Origin: Phocoena phocoena
Taxonomy: Eukaryota > Chordata > Mammalia > Artiodactyla > Phocoenidae
Reading direction: 5' to 3'
DNA length: 64,000 nt
NCBI RefSeq assembly: GCF_963924675.1
Contig: NC_089239.1
Span: forward strand, 32,387,818 to 32,451,817
Shown: positions 34,161-47,068 of the stretch, one piece after another
Layout of the letters: each line of letters begins with the position of its first letter
Numbering within the stretch: position 1 is the first letter of the stretch
The notes under the pieces: model-generated
Database searches by the model: none
What the model was told of the DNA's origin: nothing
What the model saw: the letters and a program-made list of their open reading frames with translations, nothing else
Program-made: the position numbers and the translations under genes

Positions 34161-36990
34161 GCATGTTGGAGCTTCTTCTTAGCTGTTCACAAGAAAAAAT
34201 AATGAAAATAAAAATTATTTATTCATAAAAATCACACTGGTTTATCTCCCATTTGAAAAAATATGGATAGGAAATTTTAATAAATTAAAAAAAAATTTTT
34301 CTCTGATAACATATTTGTATCCAGCCAGGCATTGAGTATAAGTGTATTCCTTGAAAAACTCTCCTACAGTAAGGTTTACACATATTTTTGTGTTACATTA
34401 ATATACATTCTGTTAGGAGAAACCATCCATGAAATCACAAAGGATTGTATATTTTCTATATAAGTGTGCTGTATGGCTGTTCTCTGAAGAAATGAACTCT
34501 CACATGTCTAAAATATAGCATGTACCATGAGAGCTAAATCAGAAATTTCAGTGAAATGCTAAACTGTGTTTAAGTCTTCCTTTTTTCTTACACGTTTCAT
34601 TCCAACTACTCCTGAATGTACTATTTCAACATAAGTTGATTCTGTCACAAACAAACTCATATTGTTTACATTTTATGGCAGTTGGCATCTTGGTTCTCTT
34701 GGACTGAATAGTCAGAACTTTATAAATGTGCTGTGATTGTACCATGGGTTGGACCAGCCATGCTGGGCAGTGATGGGGCACCAGCTAGATGCTATGCCAA
34801 CTTGGAGCCACGCTGAAGTTGACAACTGATTTAGCACAGTGAGCTGTTTCAACTGAGATCGACGGTTTGTGTTCTCTAACTTCAAGAGACAGTTATTTTG
34901 AAAGATGTATTTCTTTTGTTGGGCTAAAAAGAATACTTTGTCTTAATTATACTTGACATTTCAAAGCTCATACCAAGAGCTTTCTCTGGGGACAGAAACA
35001 AACCACTTGTCTCCTCTAGAATAGGAGAGTGAAATGAATAAACACAACCCTTGTTCTTCTCATTCGAGAGTGCGATTTCTCTGGTATTTGTTTGTTTTTT
35101 GTTTCATTTATTTTTTTCTTTTGAAGAGCACTGGATGGGCTGTAGCTTAATATTCTCTAGGACGATCAAAGTATCGATGGGAGAAATACTTTGGAAAATT
35201 AAGAATAAAATTGCTAGTGTACAAAGCAATATATTGTGTGCCCTTGGTTGTCCTGTGTGTTCATTCAGAGCAGTTAATTTTCTCTGAAGGGGTAAAATAA
35301 CATGGGTACTAATATACCAAGAATCTGACATTTTTATGCTTGTATTTCTTTAAATCACTGCAAATTAACAGACGACAATTTTCTTCAATTTTAATTTGTC
35401 ATTTCCTTTGCAAGTGTACAATTTTTGTGGTTTCTCTACATCTTGAAATGTTTCGTGATCTATGTTTTATCTCTTATGATATGATCTATATAAATCTTTA
35501 TTATATAAAATTATTCAAATCACTTTTTCCATGAAGGTGCATAGGAGATACTGTAGTCTAGCAAAACTGAAGTAATTTAATTAAAATGAAAGTAATTTTA
35601 TAAAATATATGATGCATTTTCTGAGAGAATAAAATTAATTTAGTCTTATTTGTACTTCTAGAAAGTAGGAAGTTGAAGCAATCAATGGCATTAAATAGCA
35701 AAAAATATGAATAATAGATATCTGCAATTTTTTCCAAATTATATGGCATAAATACAGAATCCATTAAACACAAGACTAAATTTTGGTATATAAGTGTGAA
35801 ACTATGTAAAATTCTTTGAAATATATGGATAGAAGCAGATTTTTCCTTTAGATATAATTGTAAGGTATCAGAAATATTCAAAGAATTGCTTTATTTTACC
35901 AATACGAATACACAGATATCAATGACTTTTGTATGAGTCAGTAGAATATATACGAGAAGTTGTAAGGAGGGAAGTTCAAGCAGGCACTTAGAACCAGAAA
36001 GAGGTGTCTGAGCATACTATTCACATGAATTGAAATATTTGCTTCAAATAACACTGAGAGAAACTGAAGAACATATTACGAGGTTGTTATTTCGTATATG
36101 TACTTTATTTTACAATTTATTTTATATGTCCTCTCTATAATCTCATACATCTCAAAATTTTCTCAACAGCATCACATATCCTGTCGTGTCAACTGTGCCT
36201 GTTTCTATTTTTTCTGGACAGATTATGTTAGTATTATTAATATGTTACCCCAAAGACAAGGACATTATTTCAAGGGGAAATTCAGAAACATGGTGAGATA
36301 ACAAATCCTAACTGGTTAACCTAGTTATGTAATTACTAATATTAATTTAATCAATTGTGGCAAATTGCAATGTCTTCGTACTTCAGATTTTGCTTGTGCT
36401 GGACAAGCAAAAAGACAACAGTCCTTGCCCTTGATGAATAATCACATATTTTATGATGATATCTACATTTTAGATAAGAGGCTTCTTAATAGTTTTATAA
36501 TAAATGACATATGTAATCTCCATTATATTGTTGTAAATATTTATATTTAAAATAAAATTATACGTTTCTCTTTGAAATGAACCATTTAAATACCAAAGCA
36601 ATTTGACAACTCACATTTATCTATGAAGAAAAAAATACATAAATAAACCCATCTTTAATAGTCAAATTGTTGACCATGTCACCTTTCCCTCTTAAGTCAT
36701 ATTTTCATTTCACATTTGTCATAGACTATTACCCTTATATATTATAAATTTTAAACTGGAAAGTCTTCTATTAATCATCATGTAGTAATTTTTATCTATA
36801 AAATCACATATGTGTATTGAACTCTATGTTTAATTCTTTAGGCCATAAGCCTGTACGTTTTAAAAGATTTTTTCAGGATTGAGTTAAGACTTCAATTATT
36901 TTAGCACATACCTGGTCAAAACAATAAAAATGTATTGCAAATTTTAAAAAAAGGCATAAAATGAAAGTTATCCTGAAAATGTCTCTTACT
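34161..36990. other. Unassigned AT-rich sequence, 2.8 kb
   Basis: No gene or repeat recognised. 34735-34870 is noticeably GC-richer (GGGTTGGACCAGCCATGCTG) but matches nothing I know. The open frames (35051-35287, 35558-35881, 36098-36301) have AT-driven hydrophobic composition. Confidence 0.5.
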
Positions 36991-36992
36991 AT

Positions 36993-37993
36993 ACAAACAG
37001 CTCATGCAGCTCAAAAGCAAAAGAAAAACACAATCAAAAAATGGGCAGAAGACCTAAATAGACATTTCTCCAAAGAAGACATACAGATGGCCAACAAACA
37101 CATGAAAAAATGCTCAACATCATTAATTATTACAGAAATGCAAATCAAAACTACAATGAGGTATTACCCCACATCGGCTAGAATGGGCATCATCAGAAAA
37201 TCTACAAACAACAAATGCTGGAGAGAGTGTGGAGAAAAGGGAACCCTCCTGCACTGTTGGTGGGAATGTAAATTGATACAGCCACTATGGAGAACAGTAT
37301 GGAGGTTCCTTAAAAAAACAAAAATAGAACTATCATATGACCCAGCAATCCCACTACTGGGCATATACCCAGAGAAAACCATAATTCAAAAAGATACATG
37401 CACCCCAATTTTCATTGCAGCACTATATACAATAGCCAGGACGTGGAAGCAACCTAAATGCCCATCTACAGATGAATGGATAAAGAAGATGTGATACATA
37501 TATACAATGGACTATTACTCAGCTGTAAAAAGGAACAAAATTGGGTCATTTGTAGAGACATGGATGGACCTAGAGACTGTCATACAGAGTAAAGTAAGTC
37601 AGAAAGAGAAAAACAAATTTCGTATATTAACTCATATATGTGGAATCTAGAAAAATGGTATAGATGATCTTATTTGCAAAGCAGAAACAGACACACAGAT
37701 GTAGAGAACAAACGTATGGACACCAAGTGAGGAAGGAGGGGGCGGAATGAACTGGGAGACTGGGATTGACATATAGACACTATTGAATACTATGTATAAA
37801 ATAGATAACTAATGAGAACCTACTGTATAGCTCAGGGAACTCTACTCAGCACTCTGTGGTGACCTAAATGGGAAGGAAATCCAAAAAAGAGGGGATATAT
37901 GTATACATATAGCTGATTCATTTTGCTGTACAGTAGAAACTAACACAACATTGTAAAGCAACTATATTGCAATAAAAATAAATTTTAAAAAAG
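36993..37993 (+). mobile_element. 5'-truncated L1, sense
   Basis: Starts abruptly in the C-terminal part of ORF2 (ACAAACAGCTCATGCAGCTC) and runs to a 3' UTR and an A-rich tail (AATAAAAATAAATTTT, 37970-37986). The ORF2 end reads in one frame from the left edge to a TGA at 37492-37494. The ancestral stop is the TAG in TGGAATCTAG near 37641-37650. The 3' UTR has the CTGTACAGTAGAAACTAACA ending shared with 20160-20285. 5' truncation is the usual outcome of L1 insertion. Confidence 0.95.
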
Positions 37994-38494
37994 GTTCTTA
38001 ATATTATATCTACCTACATTTAATGTTTTATTAAATAGTTCACATATTTATGAATGAGTATTACTTGGTGCAAGAATTAGAGTGAGTTCAGCATCAATTT
38101 TATTCTATAGTATATTTTTAGAAATGAAACCAATGAGAAAACAGTGTATCTGAAAGTAAGTCAATGGAAATGGAAAGTGTTTTGTACAGCAACATTATCT
38201 GACTTTTAAAGTGTTTCTAAGTTAGGAGATAAAATTCACAAGTGTTGTCTATCAAAAAGTAGAATTATCTTGGCGATATATTATGTATCTATATGATCAA
38301 ATCTTTCTACAAATTTGTTAAAAGCAACAAATTAGAATTCAAGTAATTTGTAAAATCATTCACCTGTTAGTCATGTAATCATTCTCTTTCTAAACCAAAT
38401 TTCTAATCAATTTGGGTATTGAAAAGCATATGCAAATTGGTTTTACCCAGACCTTCTCAATGACTTAATTTTATTTGCTATTCTTTTACTCAAA
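37994..38494. other. Unassigned AT-rich sequence
   Basis: No gene or repeat recognised. Confidence 0.5.
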
Positions 38495-39605
38495 GATATT
38501 TAAAAATGGAGATTCAATCAGATGAGATGGGATAGAATATTTGCAAGTTATACATCTGACAAACAGATTGTATCCAGAATATTTAAAGAACTCTCAGAAT
38601 GAAACAAGAAAACAACCAATCAAATGAGGAACTGTGCAAAAGACTTGAACAGACATCTGTGTCATCTATGAAGATAAAGAAGAACATGAAAGAGATGCTC
38701 ATTATCATTAGCCATTAGGGATATAAGACTTAGAGTCATGATGAGATTTTACACTCATCTTTCAGAACAGCTGTAATAACATCGACAATACTAAGTGTTA
38801 GCGAGGATAAGGGACAACTGAATCTTTCATACATTGTTGTTGGGAATGTAAATGGTACAGCAACTCTGCAAAATAGTTTGACAGTTTTGTAAAAACTGTA
38901 TACTTCCAATACGAATCAACAATTAGACTTCTAAAGAAGTGAACACATGTGTTTACACAGAAAGCTATACACAAACACTCATAGAAGTTTTAACTTTAGA
39001 AGCCAAAAAATGAAAACAACTTAGACGTCCTTCAGTGAGTGAAAGGATAAATAATCTGTGGGTCATTTACGCCATGAAGGATACACAACATTAAAAAGGA
39101 ACACACTATTGATACACTCAACTTATATGTATCTCAATAGCATTATATTGAGTGAAAAATGCTCATCTCAAAAGGTTACATATTTATGATTCCATTTATG
39201 TAACATTCTCAGAATGACAAAAATTACAGTACTTAAGAACAGATCAGTGGGGGTCAGGGTTTAGAGTTGGGGGTGGGTGAGCCTGTAAAGGGGTATCATG
39301 AAGTTTCTTTGGGGAGAGAGAATAATACTGTATCCTGATTGTGATGGTGGTTACACATAACTATGCATGTGATAAAATTTTACAGAAGTAGACACCAAAA
39401 ATGAGTAGTGCATGCAAAAATTGATAAATCTAAATAAGGTCTATAACTGAGTTAATAGTATTGTACCAATGTCAGTTTCCTCTTGTTTGGTAATGTACTA
39501 CGGTTATTCAAAATGTTATCATTGGGTGAAAGTCATACGGGTATCCTCTTCATGATGTCTGCTGATTCCTATGAGTCTAAGCATATTTCAAAATAAAAAG
39601 TTAAG
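38495..39605 (+). mobile_element. Older L1M-type LINE fragment, sense (ORF2 end and 3' UTR)
   Basis: Diverged L1: CAAGTTATACATCTGACAAA (38545-38564), TTGTTGTTGGGAATGTAAAT near 38834, CATTAAAAAGGAACACACTA near 39089, then a 3' UTR with ACAGATCAGTGGGGGTCAGG and CTTTGGGGAGAGAGAATAAT and an AAAATAAAAAGTTAAG end. This 3' UTR differs from the young L1s here and fits an older L1M group. Its frames are destroyed. Confidence 0.85.
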
Positions 39606-39639
39606 AATATATTTAAAATATTAAGCATAACTCTTTCAT

Positions 39640-40180
39640 ATTCTATGCATAACTCTAGTATCTAAAGCCTTTGCTGGTATGACTTGCTGACAGTTGTTCT
39701 TGTTTTCTCTTGCTCATGGTTTAGTTGCCTTGTTGAGAATTCTGACTGCACGCATATCAAATAAAATTCAAAGAATTTTTTGAGGCCTCTTTTGAAGATG
39801 ATTCTCTACCTTACCTGAAGTTTTTATAATACTTAGGTAGTGCTGTTTAGAATGAAAATCTCTGTTAGGGCAAGCTTATGATTGCAAATTTCTAGAGATG
39901 ACTTTTTTTCCCCACCTTGCTCCAAAACTGGAGACAGTCTATTTTCCTTATTTTCACTTGGGTTTATTTCCACTTCATTCTTACTGAAAATAATGCTATT
40001 TTAGTGCCAGATATCTGGCGAAGACATACTATTAAATTAGTGACCATGAATAATTTCTAGGTTTTATCTCCTCTCCTTTATGAGGCTGTGAATATTAAAG
40101 CTCCAACGTTATTGTTCTGAGGGTAGCACTGGTGTCAACGTTTTACTAAATCTCTGGAGTCATGCTTCTGCTAAATTGAC
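39640..40180 (-). mobile_element. L1M/HAL1 5'-region relic, antisense
   Basis: Contains AGTATCTAAAGCCTTTGCTG (39657-39676), CTGACAGTTGTTCTTGTTTT, TTTTTTGAGGCCTCTTTTGA, TTCACTTGGGTTTATTTCCA (39954-39973), ATTAGTGACCATGAATAATT (40037-40056) and GGGTAGCACTGGTGTCAACG. These landmarks come in the order of the reverse complement of old L1 5' UTRs. It lies next to, but opposite in orientation to, the older L1 at 38495-39605, so it is probably a separate insertion. Confidence 0.6.
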
Positions 40181-41939
40181 TATAGCTTTCTTGATACTTC
40201 AAATACAATTTTAACAGATACTTATTTAACTATGCAAAATATTTTTAGCTGTGTCCTTTATAGCATCTTTCAGGATACCTTATTTGCCATTCCACTAGAT
40301 ATGGAGTTTGCTACTAGATTTTTAAAATAGTTTCGAGTTATCAATTTTTTTTCATATTTTGTTTGTAAGAAAATGACATTGGCATGAAGCAACAGGAGTA
40401 ATTTAAATCTGTAGGTAATAAAAGAAAAAGCAAAAAATAAAATGCAATTTTATTAACCTGAAAAATAAATCAGTTTATCCAATATAATTGGATGACAGAT
40501 ATTTAATGGTTGTATTTTCTTACCTTTCATATTCGGCAACTCAGATCTTTTCTATAGCATTCAACGAGTCACTCTTATGAACAAAGCCTAATAGATGTGG
40601 TTTTAAAAAATCTATAAATAAATATGTGGGGGGAAAAGCTGGGAAACACCTTTACTTTGCATGTATCTAATACAGGAAAATTCGGTTGAATTCAAATAAT
40701 AGGTATTGTATGTAAATATGTGTTGGAAGTCAGGAATGTACATTTGAATTCCACCCTCTTGTGAGTGTTCAAGTTCTCTTAACGTTAAGTAATAAGAGGT
40801 ATCAGATTCAGTTGGTGTGAAATGAATAAAATGTAAAGTGGCATCTCCGGCTTTGAAAAGTTCTTGCTTGAAGACAATCTGAAGGTATTTGTCAATATGA
40901 TAGATTCAAGCTATTATTTTATAAATACAAATAAAAACAGAGGCCAATTTAAGATCCTCTTCTTTGGCAAAAATCCTTAGCGCATTGAGTCATGATAGCA
41001 AGTATTTCAGATTTTTATCTTTCTAAGATAATTTGCATCTCTCTGAATCTTAGTAGGCATTTAATTAACATTATTATTGCCTATAAAAATCATACACACA
41101 ATAAATTCCAATTCTCTGTACATGTACAAGTACGTTCACACACTCATATGTTCTCAAATGGAAATTTTACAGTTGAGATACCATCAGTAGTCTCATGAAT
41201 TAAAATGTAATTATTCTAAGCTTGATTTCTGGACTTCCATGTTACGTAACCAGAGCATAAATTGTCTCTGAGTGTAACATAGAAGCCCACATTACACCTT
41301 CGAGGAAAAAACAGTTTCTCTTGAGAAACAAGTGATTCACAAAGGATCATCCATGAGGAATTTTAAAAATCATACAGTTTATCTCACACAATTACAGGTT
41401 AGTATTTTATCCTTCAGTGCATATATGAAATTCACCTAGATTAAAATATGAAGGAAGCAAACTTTGACTTCAATATCACCAGCCTGCTCACTGTAGGTCT
41501 TTTAGTTTACTTGTCATCTCACACTTTCTATTAACCTCAGATGTCCAGTGGGTTTATTTTCCCGTTTTTTAAAACTTTCCACGTAATCATTAGTGAATGA
41601 TGTATTTAAATATCACATTACCGTTTTTCTTGGAACCACCAGTGATTTTTGAATATTAATCAGCCTTCAGCTAGTCATTCATATGTCTACATCGATATCA
41701 ATATAAAATTAAGGGAAAAATGGAAGTCACTTTGGCCAGTTAGTCATGACTGATTTAGGTTTTAAGAGTCAGCCCAGAAGGAAATTCTAACGTAATCAGG
41801 GACATAATTAATACTAAAGAAATGAGAAAATAACTTGCATTTGCCAGTAGTGTAAACATTCTGATTTTAAGATACTATTTTTATTCAAGTTTCAATGACA
41901 ATCTTGAAGTTAGTTTTATAATTCATTGTCTTTAAAAAT
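40181..41939. other. Unassigned AT-rich sequence
   Basis: No gene or repeat recognised in about 1.76 kb. Confidence 0.5.
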
Positions 41940-41947
41940 AGACAACA

Positions 41948-42157
41948 GGGCTTCCCTGGTGGCACAGTGGTTGAGGGTCCGCCTGCTGATGCAGGGGACG
42001 CGGGTTCGTGCCCCGGTCCGGGAAGATCCTACATGCCACGGAGCGGCTAGGCCCGTGAGCCATGGCCGCTGAGCCTGCGCGTCCGGAGCCTGTGCTCCGC
42101 AACGGGAGAGGCCACAGCAGTGAGAGGCCCGCGTACCGCAAAAAAAAAAAAAAAAAA
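41948..42157 (+). mobile_element. CHR-type tRNA-derived SINE, young copy
   Basis: Starts GGGCTTCCCTGGTGGCACAG, with A-box TGGCACAGTGG and B-box GGTTCGTGCCC, the same CpG-rich body as the 12.8-kb copy, and a pure A tail of 19 bases (42140-42158). Flanks AGACAACA (41940-41947) and AGACAACA (42158-42165) match, extended by A-rich bases upstream, consistent with a target duplication. The pure A tail suggests a recent copy. Confidence 0.95.
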
Positions 42158-42237
42158 AGACAACATACAAATTTTTCTCAAGAATGAATGTTAAAAAAAT
42201 TTGAATTGTCATTATTCACATTTGATCATATGTTCAG

Positions 42238-42344
42238 AAAACACACATGTATGTGTATACATGTATGTGTATATACAGAGAGATATACATATATATACAC
42301 CTGACATCATATATATGTGTGTGTATATATATATATATATATAT
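42238..42344. repeat. Compound TA/TG/ATGT microsatellite
   Basis: Alternating purine-pyrimidine repeat ending in a TA run (42323-42344). Confidence 0.93.
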
Positions 42345-45004
42345 CAAATAAAAAGGAGAATAATGAATTTCCAGTGGTTATACACAATGTAGAAAAACAC
42401 CATAACTGAAAGAAATCACAGAAGTACAAGAATTCTATTTTCATGATAGACATTGTTTTCCTTTAGTTTTCTGTTAGTATATTTCAAAGCTTATACAGTA
42501 GATATTGAAAATAGAATTATTTCTAATGCATAAATCAACTTATTTTTATAAAATAAAAGAATTACCAATGATAACATTTGAAAAATTTAAGGATGTATGA
42601 ATAAAGAACAACAATGCATGCCCATGCCATGTAGATGTGAGCAATTTATATTTTAAAACTTTGCATGCTAATCTTTATTTCATAAATTTACATATTTGAA
42701 ATTATAATATATATGCAATAACTTATCATGTAATCATCTACTATGAGCATGTCCATATATCATTAAGATGTTTCTTAGACACACAGAAGTGCAATCAATT
42801 CATTATTGCTCCTATACTTCCTCTATTCCACCATGTCATTTTTTGGTCCACACTCAAATTCTGCATTTAAATCTATCTCCACCAAGCTTTCTGTGTATTA
42901 ACTGAATGTTTAATTTTATTGTTTAAATTTCCTTTAAAGCGTTTATTGACATTAGTATCTATATTAAGTTTTCCATTTCTAGAAGAAAGAATGTGCTTAG
43001 GGTAGATTTTGTGGCAGTTGTATGCTTGGCAGGATGATCTCTGGGTAAACAGCAAATGCTGTTGAAAAGCATCCTAAATAATTACTAGCAGAAGTATGAA
43101 AAAAAATTTTGGTATGTTCTCTGGGATGTTTTGATATACATGTGAAAGCGCACTTTTGGTATAAAATCTGCACTCCTTATTATCTACACATTTTCTTGAA
43201 ATGTAACACAATTATTCCCAGAATCTTTAAAAGAGAATTCTTGAAATGATGACATGCAATTGTCTTTAATAGAATCATTGAGGTCTTTGAAAGCCACAGT
43301 ACCAAAGTGCTGATATCATAGCAATTGCCACTGTCATTCAGTAAAGCATACTGGGTTTTTGCAGCAACATAGAAAGGAGAGGTGAGACTTTGTGTCTCTG
43401 CCTATTACAGTCATTGGTCTGTTTACAGTCCTCAATACTAGAACCCTGCTCTTCTTCAACATCTGAATATGAATAAATATCATTTGCTTATTTTCTTGTT
43501 TTTTTAACTATGTTAAAACTCAACAAATATTACCACTGAAAATTATGTTAATCCATACATGTATTATGGAAGCCATAAACCCATTTCAATACAGTGAGAT
43601 GGATGATTTCTATAACAATGAGAAAGCAGACACAGTACGGCAACAACTGAGAATATTAACATTTTTTGTCTGCCAATTCCCACTGAGTTGACTTAGGTTG
43701 AAGTTGAAGCCAGAGTTATGCGAATGGCTGGATTGAAATATTTTACTTTTCAAAGTAAATAGAGTTTTACAGTCTCTGCCAGTATTACAAATCTTAAGAC
43801 TGTAAGAAGATGTCTGCAAGAGCAATCTGGGAAGGCAGTTCCCTTAGATTAGAAGCAAATCGTATTGCTGAACTTGAGGAATTTTGTATCTTCACAAACC
43901 ACAGATGGATAGGACATTCATAAACAGAAGTTTTTTGTGACCATACCGCTCCTTAATTCTTTCTTTCTCTAGTGTTATTTTTGTGGTGTTATTTTATAGT
44001 TTTATAACTCAAAACTATTTCAAAATCAATATGTGCATGTGTATGTGTTTGTGTGTGTTTATGTGTGTATTTCCCCCTACTTTATTTCCTACTAATATTT
44101 TGTGCTTCTTTAATGTCCTTACCCAGGTACCCAAATTTTCATGGTACAGTGAAAAGAGCTTGGACCATGGAGTTAAAGAATATAGGTCACTTATTTAGCA
44201 CTCTGAGCCTGAATACCTAGGAAGAATGGACTCAATAAGAGTATGAACTGGTTTGAAAGTGCCCAAAGCTAAGTGTTTAGAAGATAGAGAGGATTACATA
44301 AATATCAATTACTATATTTTATAATATAATTTTTATAATTTTGATGGAAAACCAGTGTCTTCCTGTTAGCTATTACCTAAGGTGGCAGTCCTTGAAGAGT
44401 GTGTGTCATGTTGGCAAACTTTACAAATAATTTTTTTTTGCTTTGTTTTCAAGAATTTTAGTACTTTAGACATATTTCCCAGTACCTTACATGAGATCAG
44501 AAACAATGTAGTAAATATTATCTTATTTCTCACAGTGTTTATTATGGAATAGTTAAGTTATTATTTAGTAACATGCATATACATTTTCCAGGTAACCTCA
44601 AAATAAGAAGTAAATATCAGTTCTATTAAATTACATAAGTATATGTTTCATAATTTATTTCAATTGAAATCCTTAAATGTCTAATCTTCTTGAATGTAAT
44701 GTATGTACAGAATATATATTATTATTAAATAAGAGTAATCAAACAAAAGTAATCTGTTTTCTGTTAAGATTTAAAAAAGTATTTTAGAAGATAAGGTTTG
44801 TATGGGATATATAATGTTTTTAAAGAAAAACCAATTGAAATTATAAATTGAGGATTTTGAGTTTACAAGATATAATGATGTATAATGCAGAAACATATGG
44901 TCTGAGAATAAACAATAATAAAAAAAACTTTAAAGATTATTATGTTTAATTTTCAACTCTGTTTTGGATTATATAGTTTCCTCTTATTTATGCCAGTGTA
45001 ACGC
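42345..45004. other. Unassigned AT-rich sequence, 2.66 kb
   Basis: No gene or repeat recognised apart from a TG-rich stretch at 44032-44070. The few open frames are short and domain-free. Confidence 0.5.
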
Positions 45005-46154
45005 ATGAGCTAACTGAATTTGACATCAAGATAAAAAGCTTCTGCAAAGCAAAAGAAACAACAAAGTGAAAGGCAACCTATGGAATGGGAGAAAATATTT
45101 GCAAATCATACATCTGATAAGGGGTTAGTATACAAAATATATAAAGAACTCATACAACTCAATAGCAAAACAAACAATTCAATTTAAAAATGGACAGAGG
45201 GGGCTTCCCTGGTGGCGCAGTGGTTGAGAGTCCGCCTGCCGATGCAGGGGACATGGGTTCGTGCCCAGGTCCGGGAAGATGCCGTGGAGCGGCTAGGCCC
45301 GTGAGCCACGGCCGCTAAGCCTGCGCGTCCGGAGCCTGTGCTCCACAACAGGAGAGGCCACAACAGTGAGAGGCCCGCATACAGCAAAAAAAAATTAAAA
45401 AATGGACAGAGGATCTGAATAGACATTTTCCCAAAGAAAACATACAAATGACCAAGAGGTACATGAAAAGATGCTCAACCTAACTAATCATCAGAGAAGT
45501 GCAAATCAATATCACAGTGAGATACCACCTCACGCCTCTTAGAATGGCTAACATCAAATATATGCGATAACAAGTGTTACTGAAGACGTAGAGGAAAAGG
45601 AATCCTTTGTGCACCGTTAGTGGGAATGTCAGTTGGTGCAACCACTATGGTAAACACTATGAAGATTTCTCAAAAAATTAAAAGCTAGAACTACCATGAG
45701 ATCCAGCAATTCCACTTCTGTGTATATTACCAAAGGGAATGAACCTAGGATCTGCACCCCATGTTCACTGCAGCATTATTCACAATAGCCGAGTTACGGA
45801 AACAACCAGAGAGTCTGCTGACGGATGAACAGATAAAAAAGATGCAGCATGTATATGCAGTGGAATGAAATTCAGCCATGAGAAATCCTGCCATCTGCAG
45901 CAATATGGATGGAACTTGAGGGCATTATGCTAAGCGGAATAAGTTAGAGGAACGCAAATAACATATAGTACACTTGTATTTAGAATATGAAAAAGCAGAA
46001 CTCGTAGAATCAGAGTAGAACAGGGGTTACCAGGGGCTGGGGAGGGGGCTGGGAGAGAATGGGGAGATGCTGGTCAAAGAGCACGAACTTCCAGTTATAA
46101 GCTGAATAAGTTCTGAGGCTTTAATATACAGCATGGTGATTGTAGTTAATAGTA
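45005..46154 (+). mobile_element. Older L1M-type LINE, sense, interrupted by a SINE
   Basis: ORF2 C-terminal part and 3' UTR in two blocks (45005-45200 and 45413-46154). Landmarks: AAAGCTTCTGCAAAGCAAAA-type sequence near 45036, AATGGGAGAAAATATTTGCA (45083-45102), GACATTTTCCCAAAGAAAAC after the SINE, GCAATATGGATGGAACTTGA (45900-45919), and the 3' UTR block GGGAGATGCTGGTCAAAGAG followed by GTTATAAGCTGAATAAGTTC and ATACAGCATGGTGATTGTAG. That 3' UTR fits the L1MA/L1MB groups. Frames are broken throughout. Confidence 0.9.
45201..45394 (+). mobile_element. CHR-type SINE inserted in an L1
   Basis: Starts GGGCTTCCCTGGTGGCGCAG and ends in an A-rich tail. It is flanked by TTAAAAATGGACAGAGG (45184-45200) and TTAAAAAATGGACAGAGG (45395-45412), which differ by one A. 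The repeat is L1 sequence, so the SINE landed inside the older L1 and duplicated its target. Compared with the 12.8-kb copy it lacks about ten bases (CCCACATGCC region near 45282) and has several CpG-to-TpG changes. Confidence 0.96.
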
Positions 46155-46785
46155 AGGTTTTCTCAGGTCTCTCCTGAGCATGTCTTGCCTGGGTCTGAGG
46201 GTGGCTTTTTTGATTCTCCCTTCCACATGCACTGCTTTTAAATGTCTTGATTTTCAAGAGTCTCACCCTAGCTTCCCCGGGCCTTTGATGGTCTACTGTT
46301 TGCCTCACCTGTACTCTCTTGCTCCAGGTGTCTGCCGGTGCAGTCTCCCTACAGCCTTCCCAAGAGGCGTCCACTGCTTTCCCTGCCTGAGATCTAAGTT
46401 AGGTGAAACAAACACTGGTCCTTCAGGCAGCCCCCACTCAGGTTAGAATGTTTCAAGCAAGTCTTCTCTGCTTCCTCGACTTCAAGCGAGAGAACTGGGG
46501 ACCGGCTGCCACCTCCTACAGACAAATACCAGGTTGGGCTGGTGAGGGGATGAGGCAAGCACAAGTGAAAATGGCCCCAAATCTCATACCTTTATGATGT
46601 GGCTTTTTCTTGATGGGGTGTTCACTTGGTTGGTGTAAGCCTTCTATCCAGAGTTCTTGTAAGGTTAATTTAGCCCAGTTTTTATTTGTTTGATGTCTCC
46701 CTGGGGGGAACAAGAGCTTGGAGCTTCCTATTCTGTCATTTTCTGGAACAAAAGTCAACCTATTTTAAATTATTTATTTAGATGA
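46155..46785 (-). mobile_element. L1M 5'-region relic, antisense
   Basis: Read on the minus strand this begins near 46750 with AAAATGACAGAATAGGAAGC followed by TCCAAGCTCTTGTTCCCCCC, the form of an L1 5' start. It runs through ATTCTAACCTGAGTGGGGGC (about 46450-46431) and CCTGAAGGACCAGTGTTTGT (46427-46408), landmarks of old L1 5' UTRs. It abuts the 3' end of the sense L1 at 46154. The open frames at 46027-46374 (minus) and 46180-46446 (plus) are not genes. Confidence 0.55.
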
Positions 46786-46791
46786 TTTATC

Positions 46792-46796
46792 CTAAT
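46792..46796. repeat. LTR target-site duplication, left
   Basis: CTAAT, repeated at 47216-47220 on the other side of the LTR. Confidence 0.9.
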
Positions 46797-46864
46797 TGTA
46801 AGGCCAACTGGTCCGAGGCAGGGGAACACAATCAGATTCACAGGTTGCATCAGACCGAAATTCT

Positions 46865-46936
46865 CCGGACCACCCAGTTCCAGAAACTGCCCTGGAGACA
46901 TTCCGGACCACCCAGTTCCAGGAACTGACCTGGGGA
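46865..46936 (+). repeat. Tandem duplication in LTR U3 (enhancer-like)
   Basis: Two units starting CCGGACCACCCAGTTCCAG, one at 46865 and one at 46903, 38 bp apart and differing at a few positions. Duplicated U3 blocks in gammaretroviral LTRs often serve as enhancers; that role here is inferred from position. Confidence 0.85.
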
Positions 46937-47068
46937 CTTTGAACCCAGCCCAGCCTTCCCGCCTTTCGAGGGGCGGGACTATCGGTCCCCCAGGATACCC
47001 GAAAAGACCACCAAATAAGAATACCCTGCTCCCTCCCAGATTCACCACACCCCTTTGCCTTCTTCCCC

